Under the pieces are notes generated by a model. It was not told the origin of the DNA. It saw nothing but the letters and a program-made list of their open reading frames with translations, and searched no databases. A DNA stretch of 64,000 bases from Exiguobacterium sp. s48 (GTDB lineage: Bacteria > Bacillota > Bacilli > Exiguobacteriales > Exiguobacteriaceae), in the NCBI RefSeq assembly GCF_018617395.1, contig NZ_JACSKC010000001.1, positions 1,240,001 through 1,304,000 on the forward strand. The letters are read 5' to 3'. Shown piece after piece: positions 44,362 to 53,024 of this stretch. Position 1 is the first letter of the stretch. Each line of letters begins with the position of its first letter. The position numbers were made by a program, and so were the translations under genes.

Positions 44362-45417
44362 ATGCGCAAATTAGTCGTCTTAGGAGGCGGTTACGGGGGA
44401 ATGCGTGTCATCGAGAGAGTACTTGGACATCAGTTACAAGACATCTCGGTCACGCTCGTCGATCGCTTGCCTTATCATGGATTAAAAACAGAGTATTACG
44501 CACTGGCCGCAGGAACGGTCTCGGACCGCGATATTCGCATCGACTTTCCGGAAGAAATTGATTACATATACGGACAAGTAACGGACATCGACACCGAAGA
44601 CAAGATGGTTCTGCTCGCGAGTGGAGAAAAAGTGCCTTATGATGACCTCGTCATCGGACTAGGCTGTGAAGACAAATACCACAACGTTCAAGGGGCTGCG
44701 GAGTTCACGTACAGTATTCAAACACTTGAAGAGTCACGTAAGACACAACAAGCCATCAACGGTCTACGACCAGGCTCGGTCGTTTCTGTCGTCGGTGCCG
44801 GACTATCCGGTGTCGAACTCGCAAGTGAATTGCGTGAGAGCCGTCCTGATTTGACGGTCCGTTTGTTCGACCGTGGACCTTCGGTGCTCTCGTTCTTATC
44901 CAATCGTGTCTCGATGTACGTTCAGTCGTGGTTCGAGGAACACGGCGTCGAAGTCATCAACAACGCCAACATTACGCGTGTCGATGCCGATGGTTTATGG
45001 AACCATGAAGACTTGTTCCCGTCTGACTTGACCGTTTGGACGGCCGGGATTCAACCGGTGGCCGTTGTACGTAATCAAGGTTGGGAACTTGATGGGGGCG
45101 GACGTGTGAAGTTGACAGAACATCATTTCGTCCCGGGACTCCCGGACGTATTTGTCGTTGGTGACAATGCAAGCTTGCCATATGCACCATCCGGACAACT
45201 CGCAGAAGCTCAGGCCGAACAAATCGTCCAAGTTCTTCTTTGTAAGTGGAAGGGACTGTCTTATCCGGAGTTACCAGACATCAAACTGAAAGGGACGCTC
45301 GGTTCCCTCGGGAAGAAGGCTGGCTTTGGGGTGTTCATGGGGAAACAATCACTCACCGGTAAAGTCGCCCGACTATTGAAGTCCGGCATCCTTTGGAAAC
45401 ATAAAGTCATTAAATAA
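44362..45417 (+). CDS. yutJ: Type II NADH dehydrogenase-like protein (YutJ)
   Basis: A 351-residue flavoprotein of the NDH-2 family, shorter than YumB. FAD binding is at VVLGGGYGGMRV, the second dinucleotide fold at VVGAGLSGVELASE, and VFVVGDNASLPYAPSGQLAEAQ is the C-terminal FAD/quinone motif. It is a paralogue of yumB, 7 kb away, and probably oxidises NADH or another reductant at the membrane; the true donor of YutJ proteins is not settled. GGGGG seven bases before the ATG sets the start. It converges with hemAT. Confidence 0.92.
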   Translation: MRKLVVLGGGYGGMRVIERVLGHQLQDISVTLVDRLPYHGLKTEYYALAAGTVSDRDIRIDFPEEIDYIYGQVTDIDTEDKMVLLASGEKVPYDDLVIGLGCEDKYHNVQGAAEFTYSIQTLEESRKTQQAINGLRPGSVVSVVGAGLSGVELASELRESRPDLTVRLFDRGPSVLSFLSNRVSMYVQSWFEEHGVEVINNANITRVDADGLWNHEDLFPSDLTVWTAGIQPVAVVRNQGWELDGGGRVKLTEHHFVPGLPDVFVVGDNASLPYAPSGQLAEAQAEQIVQVLLCKWKGLSYPELPDIKLKGTLGSLGKKAGFGVFMGKQSLTGKVARLLKSGILWKHKVIK

Positions 45418-45422
45418 ACAGG

Positions 45423-45456
45423 AAAGAGTGGCAGTCGCCGGACTGCCACTCTTTTT
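45423..45456. terminator. Bidirectional terminator between yutJ and hemAT
   Basis: AAAGAGTGGCAGTC / GACTGCCACTCTTT with a GCCG loop; the hemAT stop touches the stem. Confidence 0.93.
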
Positions 45457-46741
45457 ATAAACGTTGTGCGGTATCCATTAACTGTGTCGATGACGTTGCA
45501 ATTTGTGTCGTCGCCCGCTTGAGCTCGGCAATCGACTCTACGATTTCATCAATGTCTCCAGCGAGACTGCCCATCTGTCCGTCGGCGTGTTCCGAATCGC
45601 CAGAGATTTGGAGGAAGGCATCTGTCACTTGATTGATTCGTCCCATCGTCTGCTTCATCTCTTGCTCGGTTGAGAGGACTCGGCTTGATGTCTCTTCCAT
45701 CTGATTCGTTAGCCGCTTCACCAAATCTTCGACTTCTTCCGCTGCTTGTTTTGACTGACTCGCAAGCGTTCGTACTTCTGATGCGACGACTTGGAATCCT
45801 TTTCCTTGCTCTCCTGCCCGTGCCGCTTCAATCGCAGCATTCAAACTGAGTAGGTTCGTCTGATTGGCGATTTGTTTGACTGAATCTGCAATCGTCATGA
45901 TCTCATTCATCAATCTTTCAAGTGCCTTGATCTCTTGAGCAGAATCGGACAGGTCCCGTGCAATCTCGTCAAGTCGTCCCGTCTCTGATAAAATCGTATC
46001 TTTCCCGCTCACCGAAGAGTGAAGTACCGTCCTAAGTTTTGTCTGCGTCAGTGAACTTGAATGCTTCATATCATCTGCCCGTTCATTCATCGACTGAAAA
46101 CTGGCCATGACCTCTTGGGAGAGGGCTGCCAAATCTTCACTCGCCTGTTGGATCGTCTGACTGATTTCATCTTTCACGTGCTGCATCTGGTCACGGACGA
46201 CGTCCGCTTCATCATCAAACATCTCGAGGACGATTTGTTGCTCGAAGTTAAAGATTTTTGAGACGGCCATCATAAGTTTCATTTTCGAGTCCGCATCGAG
46301 CTGCTCATGTTGAATCGATAAGACGAGCGTCTCAAATATTTTTTGAAAGGCAGCCATATACCACTTCCCTTTCAGACCGATCAGATAATGACGTTTGGCG
46401 ATGGCAAGTCGTCGGTCGATATATGCTTCATTCAACTTCCCTTCAAACATTTCCATAATATGATTGGAAAGGGTCAATTTTAATTTGTCCGAAGACGAAT
46501 GTTGCCGAATCAAGTCTTTCATCTCGTCAATCTTTTCAAGCTCTTCATAAAACACATCAACTAACCGGGGTGTCAGTTGACGCAGTTCCTGTTGATAAGC
46601 ACGCAGATAGGCGAGATCTTCACGTTCGAGACGAATCAACTGACGTTGTCGTTCCAACTCATCCGGTAAATCGATCAACAAGTGCTCCATTTGGGACGAG
46701 GTGTCTAAATGGATTGGCATATTTCGTTTTCGGGCAAACAT
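45455..46741 (-). CDS. hemAT: Globin-coupled aerotaxis transducer HemAT
   Basis: A 428-residue soluble oxygen sensor. The globin domain (about 20-180) has the proximal haem ligand H118 in [14 protein letters not shown] and the distal tyrosine Y65 in VDVFYEEL. The C-terminal half is a methyl-accepting signalling coiled coil with the invariant hairpin [27 protein letters not shown]. It binds O2 and controls CheA, steering aerotaxis. ATG 46741 is fixed by GGAGGACTGTTCA. No chemotaxis gene is near; it separates yutJ from yuzD, which are neighbours in B. subtilis, so it was probably inserted here. Confidence 0.96.
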   Translation of the reverse strand: MFARKRNMPIHLDTSSQMEHLLIDLPDELERQRQLIRLEREDLAYLRAYQQELRQLTPRLVDVFYEELEKIDEMKDLIRQHSSSDKLKLTLSNHIMEMFEGKLNEAYIDRRLAIAKRHYLIGLKGKWYMAAFQKIFETLVLSIQHEQLDADSKMKLMMAVSKIFNFEQQIVLEMFDDEADVVRDQMQHVKDEISQTIQQASEDLAALSQEVMASFQSMNERADDMKHSSSLTQTKLRTVLHSSVSGKDTILSETGRLDEIARDLSDSAQEIKALERLMNEIMTIADSVKQIANQTNLLSLNAAIEAARAGEQGKGFQVVASEVRTLASQSKQAAEEVEDLVKRLTNQMEETSSRVLSTEQEMKQTMGRINQVTDAFLQISGDSEHADGQMGSLAGDIDEIVESIAELKRATTQIATSSTQLMDTAQRL

Positions 46742-46865
46742 TGAACAGTCCTCCTTCAGTAATGGATTCGAATCAATTTTCAAAATATTATAAAAATTAT
46801 ACAGGTTATGTTCAGTTTAGCTCGTTAGTCAAAAGTTGTAAAATCGTTTTCGAAAGAATAGGTAA

Positions 46866-46898
46866 ACAAAAAACGAACCTTGCAACCGCATGGTTCGT
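46866..46898 (-). terminator. yuzD terminator
   Basis: Minus-strand ACGAACC / GGTTCGT with a 12-base loop and six T. Confidence 0.75.
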
Positions 46899-46939
46899 CA
46901 TTAACTATTCACTTTCATGATTGAAATACTACGGTTGAA

Positions 46940-47227
46940 TTAATTTTGTTTTGCTTCAATCGCCGCGTACACTTTTCGTAATTGAACGACCCCTTCGTCA
47001 ATCACTTCCCCGTCGAGCAAGACGAGCGGATAAAACCACTCATCGTCTTTAAGCGCCTGGGCAAACTCATCTTCACTCTGTTCGAAATCGATATACTCGA
47101 ACGAAAAGGACTGTTCCGGATACTTGCGGCCGAGCGCACTTTGAAGCCACTCATACGTCTCGGTCGAACTCGGCGCGCCGACGCAACTGGCACATTGAAC
47201 CTCTGCCCCATATACTGTAATTTTCAT
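46940..47227 (-). CDS. yuzD: YuzD family thioredoxin-like protein (DUF1462)
   Basis: A 95-residue protein beginning MKITVYGAEVQCASCVGAPS, with a CASC motif in the position of a thioredoxin-like redox pair, followed by ETYEWLQSAL and WFYPLVLLDGEVI. This matches YuzD of B. subtilis, divergent from the Fe-S scaffold yutI there as here. A redox or Fe-S related role is inferred from the CxxC and the pairing. ATG 47227 is chosen because GGGGG lies seven bases upstream; ATG 47233 is too close. Confidence 0.88.
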   Translation of the reverse strand: MKITVYGAEVQCASCVGAPSSTETYEWLQSALGRKYPEQSFSFEYIDFEQSEDEFAQALKDDEWFYPLVLLDGEVIDEGVVQLRKVYAAIEAKQN

Positions 47228-47299
47228 CTTCATTCCCCCTCGAAACCATTATACAAAAATCTCCCCTTCTCTCGATGACGAAACGCTCAGCGTAAATGA

Positions 47300-47328
47300 T
47301 TGAGAAACACTCTCAAACTTGCTAGAAT
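47300..47328 (+). promoter_or_regulatory. yutI promoter
   Basis: TTGAGA, a 17-base spacer and TAGAAT, 29 bases upstream of the start. Confidence 0.8.
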
Positions 47329-47356
47329 AAAGTAGAACGAGAAAGGGGTAGATACC

Positions 47357-47584
47357 ATGGAAATGTTTGATCAAGTCCAAGAAGTGCTCGATAAATTGCG
47401 TCCGTTCTTGCTTCGTGACGGCGGAGACGTCGAACTCGTTGATGTGGAAGAAGGCATCGTCAAGCTCCGTTTGATGGGTGCTTGCGGCAGCTGCCCGTCT
47501 TCAACAATCACGCTTAAAGCCGGTATTGAGCGTGCGCTCATCGAAGAAGTACCAGGCATTGTCGAAGTAGAACAAGTATTCTAA
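47357..47584 (+). CDS. yutI: NifU-like Fe-S scaffold YutI
   Basis: A 75-residue protein made only of the NifU C-terminal (Nfu) domain. The cluster-binding C43 and C46 lie in [10 protein letters not shown]. It carries 4Fe-4S clusters for apo-proteins. The matching Nfu N-terminal domain exists as a separate 82-residue protein encoded at 17.5 kb. AAAGGGG and a SigA promoter precede it. Strong codon bias and a terminator directly after the gene suggest a well-expressed single-gene unit. Confidence 0.94.
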   Translation: MEMFDQVQEVLDKLRPFLLRDGGDVELVDVEEGIVKLRLMGACGSCPSSTITLKAGIERALIEEVPGIVEVEQVF

Positions 47585-47585
47585 G

Positions 47586-47617
47586 CAAAAAGGGAGACAT
47601 GTGTCATCCCTTTTTTT
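47586..47617. terminator. Terminator between yutI and yutF
   Basis: AAAAAGGGA / TCCCTTTTT with an inner GACATGTGTC helix. The yutF stop and its final Lys-Lys-Gly codons lie inside it. Confidence 0.8.
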
Positions 47618-48383
47618 CGTGCTTCCATTCATCTAGACTCTCAACCATGTAGGTTGGGAGTTTTTCTTGTTCCTGAACAAATGCTGGACCGTGCACACCC
47701 GAGTTGACGTGAAGGGTACGAATCCCACCATTGATTCCAAATAGAATATCCGTATGATAGTTGTCCCCGACCATCACGACATCCTCTTTCGTCAACCCAA
47801 TCATGTCGAGCGCGATATCGATCATGACCGGTTCCGGCTTCCCGATGAAGAACGGTTCTTTCTCGGTCGTCACCGTCAATACGGATGTGAGTGCACCGTT
47901 CCCTGGTAAAAATCCACGTTCTGTCGGGATGGCGATATCCCCATTCGTCGAAATGAATCGGGCTCCTGACCGAATGGCGATCGCCCCTCGCGCCAACTTC
48001 TCATACGTGATGTGACGGTCGAGACCGATGACCACATAATCCGCTTTCGGTTCATCCGTGACGTGAAATCCACGAGATTCAAGAGCGAGTCGCAGTCCAT
48101 CTTCTCCAATCACATAAACGCTCGCCCCCGGAGACATCTTCTCAATATAAAAAGCCGTCGCCATCGCACTCGTCAAGACGTTTTCCGCCTTCACATTTGC
48201 CCCCATTGAAATCAATTTATCCGCAATCTGTTGTTGCGTCATTGAGGCGTTATTCGTGACGAATAAGTATGGCACGCCCGTCGCTTCTAACTCGTTGACG
48301 AAATCAACGGCCGCTTGAACGGGCTCCGTTCCGGCATACATCGTACCATCTAAATCAAATAAATATCCTTTAATCGGTTCCAT
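47604..48383 (-). CDS. yutF: HAD family sugar/nitrophenyl phosphatase YutF
   Basis: A 259-residue HAD phosphatase of the NagD type. Motif I is FDLDGTMYAG at residues 7-16, motif II VTNNAS near residue 45, motif III lysine in FFIGKPEP and motif IV MVGDNYHTDI near residue 205. An alpha/beta C2 cap lies between motifs II and III. Such enzymes hydrolyse small phosphate esters; B. subtilis YutF is the orthologue and its substrate is uncertain. ATG 48383 lies four bases after the yutE stop, so the two are one transcript. Confidence 0.92.
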   Translation of the reverse strand: MEPIKGYLFDLDGTMYAGTEPVQAAVDFVNELEATGVPYLFVTNNASMTQQQIADKLISMGANVKAENVLTSAMATAFYIEKMSPGASVYVIGEDGLRLALESRGFHVTDEPKADYVVIGLDRHITYEKLARGAIAIRSGARFISTNGDIAIPTERGFLPGNGALTSVLTVTTEKEPFFIGKPEPVMIDIALDMIGLTKEDVVMVGDNYHTDILFGINGGIRTLHVNSGVHGPAFVQEQEKLPTYMVESLDEWKHEKKG

Positions 48384-48387
48384 CCAA

Positions 48388-48831
48388 TCACTCGCTTTCT
48401 GGTAAGAATGCGGACACTGGTCCAAGTTCGACCTCTAAATAGTGACGAACTTGCGTGGAGAACGCTGTAAAATCTTGTTTTGACGTCTTCACCCATTCAT
48501 CAAAGCGTGACGCGTCGGCATCGACGAACTCACGGACATAGTACGCACGCAATCCAACGAGTGCTTTGGTTGCATTACCCGTCTTTTCATCGAGCACACG
48601 TTCATCGAGTAAAATGTCGACAATATCTTCATAGCTACCCGGGTCTCGCATGATGAATCCGTCAATCATCGAGTTCCCTACATCGATGACCCCTTCCATC
48701 AGGAGGACAGCCATTCGTTGTTTCGCGAGTTCTACCGTGAACGCATCGCCGCTCAGTTGGTCGGTATGTGCTAACATCTTCTCCATTTGTTCCAGTGTCT
48801 GATTAATCTTCTCTCTATTCACAAAATACAT
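48388..48831 (-). CDS. yutE: YutE family DUF86/HEPN-like protein
   Basis: A 147-residue all-helical protein starting MYFVNREKI, recognised as YutE (DUF86). The fold is that of HEPN/HepT toxins, and DPGSYEDIVDIL is conserved. However the ribonuclease motif Rx4-6H reads R95-AYYV-R100 here, so the catalytic histidine is missing, and no nucleotidyltransferase (MNT) antitoxin gene is adjacent. It is therefore unlikely to be an active toxin. GGGGGG before ATG 48831 sets the start. It is co-transcribed with yutF. Confidence 0.85.
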   Translation of the reverse strand: MYFVNREKINQTLEQMEKMLAHTDQLSGDAFTVELAKQRMAVLLMEGVIDVGNSMIDGFIMRDPGSYEDIVDILLDERVLDEKTGNATKALVGLRAYYVREFVDADASRFDEWVKTSKQDFTAFSTQVRHYLEVELGPVSAFLPESE

Positions 48832-48892
48832 GATGATCCCCCCTGTTGTTAATACTAATCCTTTTTCGTTCTGGAGAAAAGAATCTGTCCTA

Positions 48893-48922
48893 TTTACATC
48901 ATTTATAAAATTGTGATACACT
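48893..48922 (+). promoter_or_regulatory. glpX promoter
   Basis: TTTACA, an 18-base spacer and TACACT preceded by TGA, an extended -10. Confidence 0.65.
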
Positions 48923-48989
48923 AATCAACGGATTTAAGCCGTAAAAAGTATAACACATTTAACAGAGATAAAGCGGAGGGTACAACACA

Positions 48990-49970
48990 ATGGAACGTGA
49001 ATTAGCATTAGAAATCGTACGGGCAACAGAAGCAGCAGCACTTGCATCATCGAAATGGATTGGACGTGGGCAAAAGAACGAGGCCGATGACGCAGCGACG
49101 TCAGCGATGCGCGAAGTCCTCGGAACGGTCAACATGGACGCAACGGTCGTCATCGGAGAAGGTGAACTCGATGAGGCACCGATGCTCTACATCGGTGAAC
49201 GACTCGGCACGACATTCGGCCCAAAAGTCGACATCGCCGTTGACCCACTCGAAGGAACATCCATTGTCGCAAAAGGCCTCGGAGATGCGATGGTCGTTAT
49301 CGCCGTAGCGGATCAAGGTGCCCTCCTCCACGCACCAGATATGTACATGGATAAACTCGTCGTCGGTCCAAACCTTAAAGGAAAAGTCTCGCTCGATGAA
49401 CCACTCGAGTCGATCATCGAAAAAGCGGCGAAATATAACAATAAACGGATTGAAGAAGTGACGGTGATCATGCAGGATCGTGACCGTCACGAACATCTTC
49501 GCCAAGCCGTCATGAACGTCGGCGCACGCGTCAAACTATTCGAAGATGGAGACGTATCCGCTGGAATCGCAGCTGCCGTCAAAACGAACCCAATCGATAT
49601 TTTCATCAGTACAGGCGGTGCCCCTGAAGGTGTCATCACTGCCGCCGCTGTCAAAGCGCTCGGTGGAGATATGCAGGCTCGACTACACCCGATGAACGAA
49701 GAAGAATCGGCTCGCGTCATTTCAATGGGATTAGAAGATCCCCTCCAACTTCTCACACTCGACGACCTCGTCAAGAGTGACGACTGCATCTTCGCCGCAA
49801 CAGGTGTCACAACGGGCGAGTTGCTCGATGGCGTCAAGTTCTTGACAGATGACATCGTCGAAACGACATCACTCGTCATGCGTTCGAAGACTCGTACGAT
49901 TCGTAAAGTAGTGGCCGAACACCACTTGTCATTGAAGCCATACTTACAAAAAACCGAAGTCAACGCCTAA
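48990..49970 (+). CDS. glpX: Fructose-1,6-bisphosphatase class II
   Basis: A 326-residue GlpX-type phosphatase that removes the 1-phosphate of fructose-1,6-bisphosphate in gluconeogenesis. Signatures are WIGRGQKNEADDAAT near residue 23, IGEGELDEAPM near 56, DIAVDPLEGT near 82 and STGGAPEGV near 208, which include the metal and substrate ligands. With pckA and pgi it completes most of the gluconeogenic-specific route visible in the window. GGAGGG nine bases upstream sets the start. An extended -10 promoter precedes it. Confidence 0.96.
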   Translation: MERELALEIVRATEAAALASSKWIGRGQKNEADDAATSAMREVLGTVNMDATVVIGEGELDEAPMLYIGERLGTTFGPKVDIAVDPLEGTSIVAKGLGDAMVVIAVADQGALLHAPDMYMDKLVVGPNLKGKVSLDEPLESIIEKAAKYNNKRIEEVTVIMQDRDRHEHLRQAVMNVGARVKLFEDGDVSAGIAAAVKTNPIDIFISTGGAPEGVITAAAVKALGGDMQARLHPMNEEESARVISMGLEDPLQLLTLDDLVKSDDCIFAATGVTTGELLDGVKFLTDDIVETTSLVMRSKTRTIRKVVAEHHLSLKPYLQKTEVNA

Positions 49971-49972
49971 TC

Positions 49973-50010
49973 AAAAACGCCTCGCTCAATAAAATGAGCG
50001 AGGCGTTTTG
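49973..50010. terminator. Bidirectional terminator after glpX
   Basis: AAAACGCCTCGCTCA / TGAGCGAGGCGTTTT around ATAAAA, between convergent genes. Confidence 0.94.
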
Positions 50011-50014
50011 TTAA

Positions 50015-50686
50015 TTAGAAGCCTTGTTCCGTTCCGTGCACCGGCTCGTCCGAACCAACTTGGTTGTCGCGAATCGAATCGTAGAACGTCGCATACGTCG
50101 TCGAGAAGTAAGGTCCGATGAAGAAGAAACCGATTCCGAGTGTCAAAATCCCGACGAGGAACCAACCGAAGAACGACAAGAAGAGCATGAACGCTTCCAT
50201 CTTGTGTCCGTCCATGAGACGACGTGATTCTGTGATCGACTCGAGTGCGGAAAGCTCAGGCTGATCGCGTAAGATATACGGCGTCAGCGAGTACGAGAAT
50301 CCTTTGATGATTCCAGGTACGATGAGTAACAATGTCCATAACACGAGAAACACACCCATCACGAATGACGTGATGACATGTTTCACGTAACGTGTTTGAA
50401 ACGGTTTAAACATCGTCGAGAGGGATGCATCCTTTTCACGTGATACGCCGAGCGCGAGCCATGACCAACCGATGGCAAGGGGAGCAATCAAGATTTGCAA
50501 GACATTCGCTACGAAACTTAACGTAAGGTCCGTCGACGTGAACGGTTCTGGTGAGTTGACGTCCATCTCAGGTGCGAACCATTGCGGAATCCCATTGATG
50601 ATGATGAATAAAAGAGCTAATCCGGCCATCAACCACCATTTCCCTTTCAAAGCGTGCCGTGCATGTTGTTTCCATTCAGATCTCAT
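50015..50686 (-). CDS. DUF975 family membrane protein
   Basis: A 223-residue integral membrane protein of the DUF975 family. The N-terminus (basic, then ALKGKWWLMAGLALL) and the central VPGIIKGFSYSLTPYILRD plus ALESITESRRLMDGHK are typical; about five or six helices are visible. Function unknown; the family is widespread in Firmicutes. AAGGATGGG before the ATG sets the start. It converges with glpX. Confidence 0.85.
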   Translation of the reverse strand: MRSEWKQHARHALKGKWWLMAGLALLFIIINGIPQWFAPEMDVNSPEPFTSTDLTLSFVANVLQILIAPLAIGWSWLALGVSREKDASLSTMFKPFQTRYVKHVITSFVMGVFLVLWTLLLIVPGIIKGFSYSLTPYILRDQPELSALESITESRRLMDGHKMEAFMLFLSFFGWFLVGILTLGIGFFFIGPYFSTTYATFYDSIRDNQVGSDEPVHGTEQGF

Positions 50687-50787
50687 AGTAACCCATCCTT
50701 TTTCATAGTCTTTCTATAGTGTACGTGAAAAGACTAAAATACGTTTCAAAAATTCATAAAAAAAGGGAAAGGATTTTTCCTTCCCGC

Positions 50788-51093
50788 TTAGCGAATCATC
50801 ACGTTTCCTAAAAAGAACTGAGACATAGATAAGATCAATAACAACACCCCGAGTGATAACACAAGGTGAGATGTGACTTTGAATACGCGGCTACGCAAGA
50901 ACGAATGGCTATATTCAAAGCGGCGGATGATCAACACATGAACGAGTTCAAATAGAATGACTGCCGCCGTAAAATAAAAGGTCATCATAATATGGAAGCC
51001 AAAAAAGAACATGGCCAATATCCCGAGTCCGAAATTATGAATTCGATTATGGACGTCATCCCGATCCCCGACGGTCGTTTGTACATGTTGCAT
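50788..51093 (-). CDS. Small membrane protein of unknown function (101 residues)
   Basis: A 101-residue protein with a polar N-terminus (MQHVQTTVGDRDDVHNR) and three hydrophobic segments: GILAMFFFGFHIMMTFYF, AAVILFELVHVLII and a last one covering HLVLSLGVLLLILSM. I do not recognise the family. GAGGTG seven bases before ATG 51093 supports this start over the longer frame. It is separated from yutD by that gene's terminator and from the DUF975 gene by about 100 bases, so it looks monocistronic. The sequence 50687-50787 holds no gene. Confidence 0.7.
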   Translation of the reverse strand: MQHVQTTVGDRDDVHNRIHNFGLGILAMFFFGFHIMMTFYFTAAVILFELVHVLIIRRFEYSHSFLRSRVFKVTSHLVLSLGVLLLILSMSQFFLGNVMIR

Positions 51094-51225
51094 CCAAATC
51101 ACCTCACTGATTAAAACCAAAAACGACATAACTATCCTTAATGACAATTTATCACATTTTTCCAACCTCAAAACCGGAAGTCACGACTTTTTACCTAAAC
51201 GAAATATTTGGAAATCAAATGTAAT

Positions 51226-51252
51226 AAAAAAAGTGCTGACGGCTCAGCACTT
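51226..51252 (-). terminator. yutD terminator
   Basis: Minus-strand AAGTGCTGA / TCAGCACTT and seven T, touching the yutD stop. Confidence 0.92.
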
Positions 51253-51620
51253 CACACATTTGATTCATCGGTCTTGTTGAACTTTCGTTTCAACTTCAGT
51301 TTTTGTTTCGTCCCCCCAAAGACGGGACCACTCTCTTCTTCGTTGATTTCCGTTTCTTTCTTCAAAACGAAATAAGGACATCCAAAGTTGCAATACTCGT
51401 ATACATAGTCCATCACGTGATCAATCCGGTTCTCATACGTCGCTAACTTTGATTGCGGTTCATAGAACCCCTTCAAACGCAGCTGTCCGTGTCCCCAGTC
51501 GCCGACAATATAGTCGTATTTATCAAGCACGTCACTATACCTTGCGATAAACGCTTCTTCATCAAATCCGTCACGCTTCTCTTCTAAAACGGTATATCCG
51601 TGGCGATTCACTCGAATCAT
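51252..51620 (-). CDS. yutD: YutD family protein (DUF1027)
   Basis: A 122-residue cytoplasmic protein. MIRVNRHGYTVLEEKRDGFDEEAF, the YDYIVGDWGHGQLRLKG segment and YEYCNFGCPYFVL match YutD/DUF1027, followed by a basic tail (KQKLKLKRKF). The two close cysteines could bind metal. Function unknown. GGAGGTGG sets ATG 51620; the longer frame is not supported. It lies 48 bases downstream of yunD on the same strand. Confidence 0.88.
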   Translation of the reverse strand: MIRVNRHGYTVLEEKRDGFDEEAFIARYSDVLDKYDYIVGDWGHGQLRLKGFYEPQSKLATYENRIDHVMDYVYEYCNFGCPYFVLKKETEINEEESGPVFGGTKQKLKLKRKFNKTDESNV

Positions 51621-51668
51621 CGCTTCCACCTCCACTCTGTTATCATAGCATGTCAAATGCGAACCGCT

Positions 51669-53009
51669 CTATCCTTTTCGAATCACTTCATGGCGAGAAA
51701 CGATGGTTTCTCGTAGCACATCCCGCAGCAGTTCAGGCATGAAATATCGCTTCGGTTGATCTGCCAAATACGGGAGGAGCGGACCGAACGTCAACATATC
51801 GACCGTCGCGACACGGTACGTGCGATTCGGGTTCAACGGTTCCCCCATTACGTAGTAGTGACCGTCGCGTTGTTCAATTTGATAAAGACTCGGTTCGCCG
51901 AGCACTGTCCCTCTGAATCCAAGCCCTCTCACATGCATGTTCGTAAACGTGTCTTCACTCGCATCGTTTAGAAAACGTGCTAACGTCTTCCCGTCAAGTG
52001 TTAAGAGACATGGGTTGATGGGATGCGGACAGATTCGATGCAACATGTTTAGTGTCACCTTGCCGGGAGCGAGCCCTTCAAGCACGACACCGGATGGAAT
52101 GATTCCGACATCAGCCTCACACCAATCCGTCATGCCTTCCACCAGTAGATCAGCAAGTGGAGAAGGACCGAACCAATCGGAAGCGTATCCGTCTGTCTCC
52201 GCAATCGTGATATCGAGGAGCCGCTCGGCTTCTGCTCCTTCTGAATCTAATAAAGCCAATGTATCTACACTGTCATCCTGATGGGATAACTCGTGGAGAC
52301 GTGCTTCTTTTGTCGTCACACCTGTTTCATCCAGTGTAAGTGTGACCTCACCGACATACTTTCCATATTTCCCGGCCTGTGCAATCAACACGCCGTTCAT
52401 TGTCACGCCTTCATCCAAGACGTGATGTGTGTGCGCACCAAGAATGACATCGATTTCAGGGAATCGATTCGCCAAACGTTCATCCGCATAATAACCGAGA
52501 TGACTAAGTGCGATAATCACATCACATCCAGCAAGTTGATGCAATGCCCGCTCTGTAGCCGCAACAGGTGATTCGATTTGCCAACCGAGTTCGGGATACA
52601 ACTCTTCATACGGAGCAGTCACCCCAAACAAACCGATTTTCAATCCATCTTGTTCAAGAACAAGCGTCTCGTCGACCCAGTCTGGTCGCGACCCGTCCGA
52701 TTCATATACGTTCCCAAGTAAAATCGGGAACGTCGCATCTTCATATAGCTCCGCGAGCCAATCATGTGGAAACGTGATGCCTTCATTGTTACCAATCGTG
52801 ACGGCTGTCGGACGAAGTCGTTCGAGTAGACGAACATTCAACTTCCCACGCGTCACTTCAGTAGCGGGATGGGTACGATCGGCATGGTCCCCCAAATCGA
52901 AATAGAGTGTTTGGTCAGTTCGATGTTTCTCTAAAAATGAAACAAGTTTCGGCCATTGGTCGAACTTTGAGTGAAGATCATTATAGTGAAAAATAGTAAG
53001 TTTCGTCAC
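51669..53009 (-). CDS. yunD: 5'-nucleotidase / cyclic phosphodiesterase family protein YunD
   Basis: A 446-residue UshA-like enzyme. The metallophosphoesterase domain (about 1-255) has the metal motifs FHYNDLHS, FDLGDHAD, TIGNNEG (in place of GNHE), ALSHLG and GAHTHH; the C-terminal domain (about 285-446) has the nucleotidase features. There is no signal peptide, so unlike UshA it is cytoplasmic, as YunD is. GTG 53009 is preferred, since GAAGGA lies six bases upstream; ATG 53015 would directly abut the Shine-Dalgarno. It follows yunF closely and is probably in the same operon. Confidence 0.9.
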   Translation of the reverse strand: MTKLTIFHYNDLHSKFDQWPKLVSFLEKHRTDQTLYFDLGDHADRTHPATEVTRGKLNVRLLERLRPTAVTIGNNEGITFPHDWLAELYEDATFPILLGNVYESDGSRPDWVDETLVLEQDGLKIGLFGVTAPYEELYPELGWQIESPVAATERALHQLAGCDVIIALSHLGYYADERLANRFPEIDVILGAHTHHVLDEGVTMNGVLIAQAGKYGKYVGEVTLTLDETGVTTKEARLHELSHQDDSVDTLALLDSEGAEAERLLDITIAETDGYASDWFGPSPLADLLVEGMTDWCEADVGIIPSGVVLEGLAPGKVTLNMLHRICPHPINPCLLTLDGKTLARFLNDASEDTFTNMHVRGLGFRGTVLGEPSLYQIEQRDGHYYVMGEPLNPNRTYRVATVDMLTFGPLLPYLADQPKRYFMPELLRDVLRETIVSRHEVIRKG

Positions 53010-53024
53010 GGCCATTCCTTCTTT

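Noticed and set aside
48388-48831. YutE as the toxin of a HEPN-MNT toxin-antitoxin pair
   Set aside because: No nucleotidyltransferase gene is adjacent and the catalytic Rx4-6H histidine is absent.
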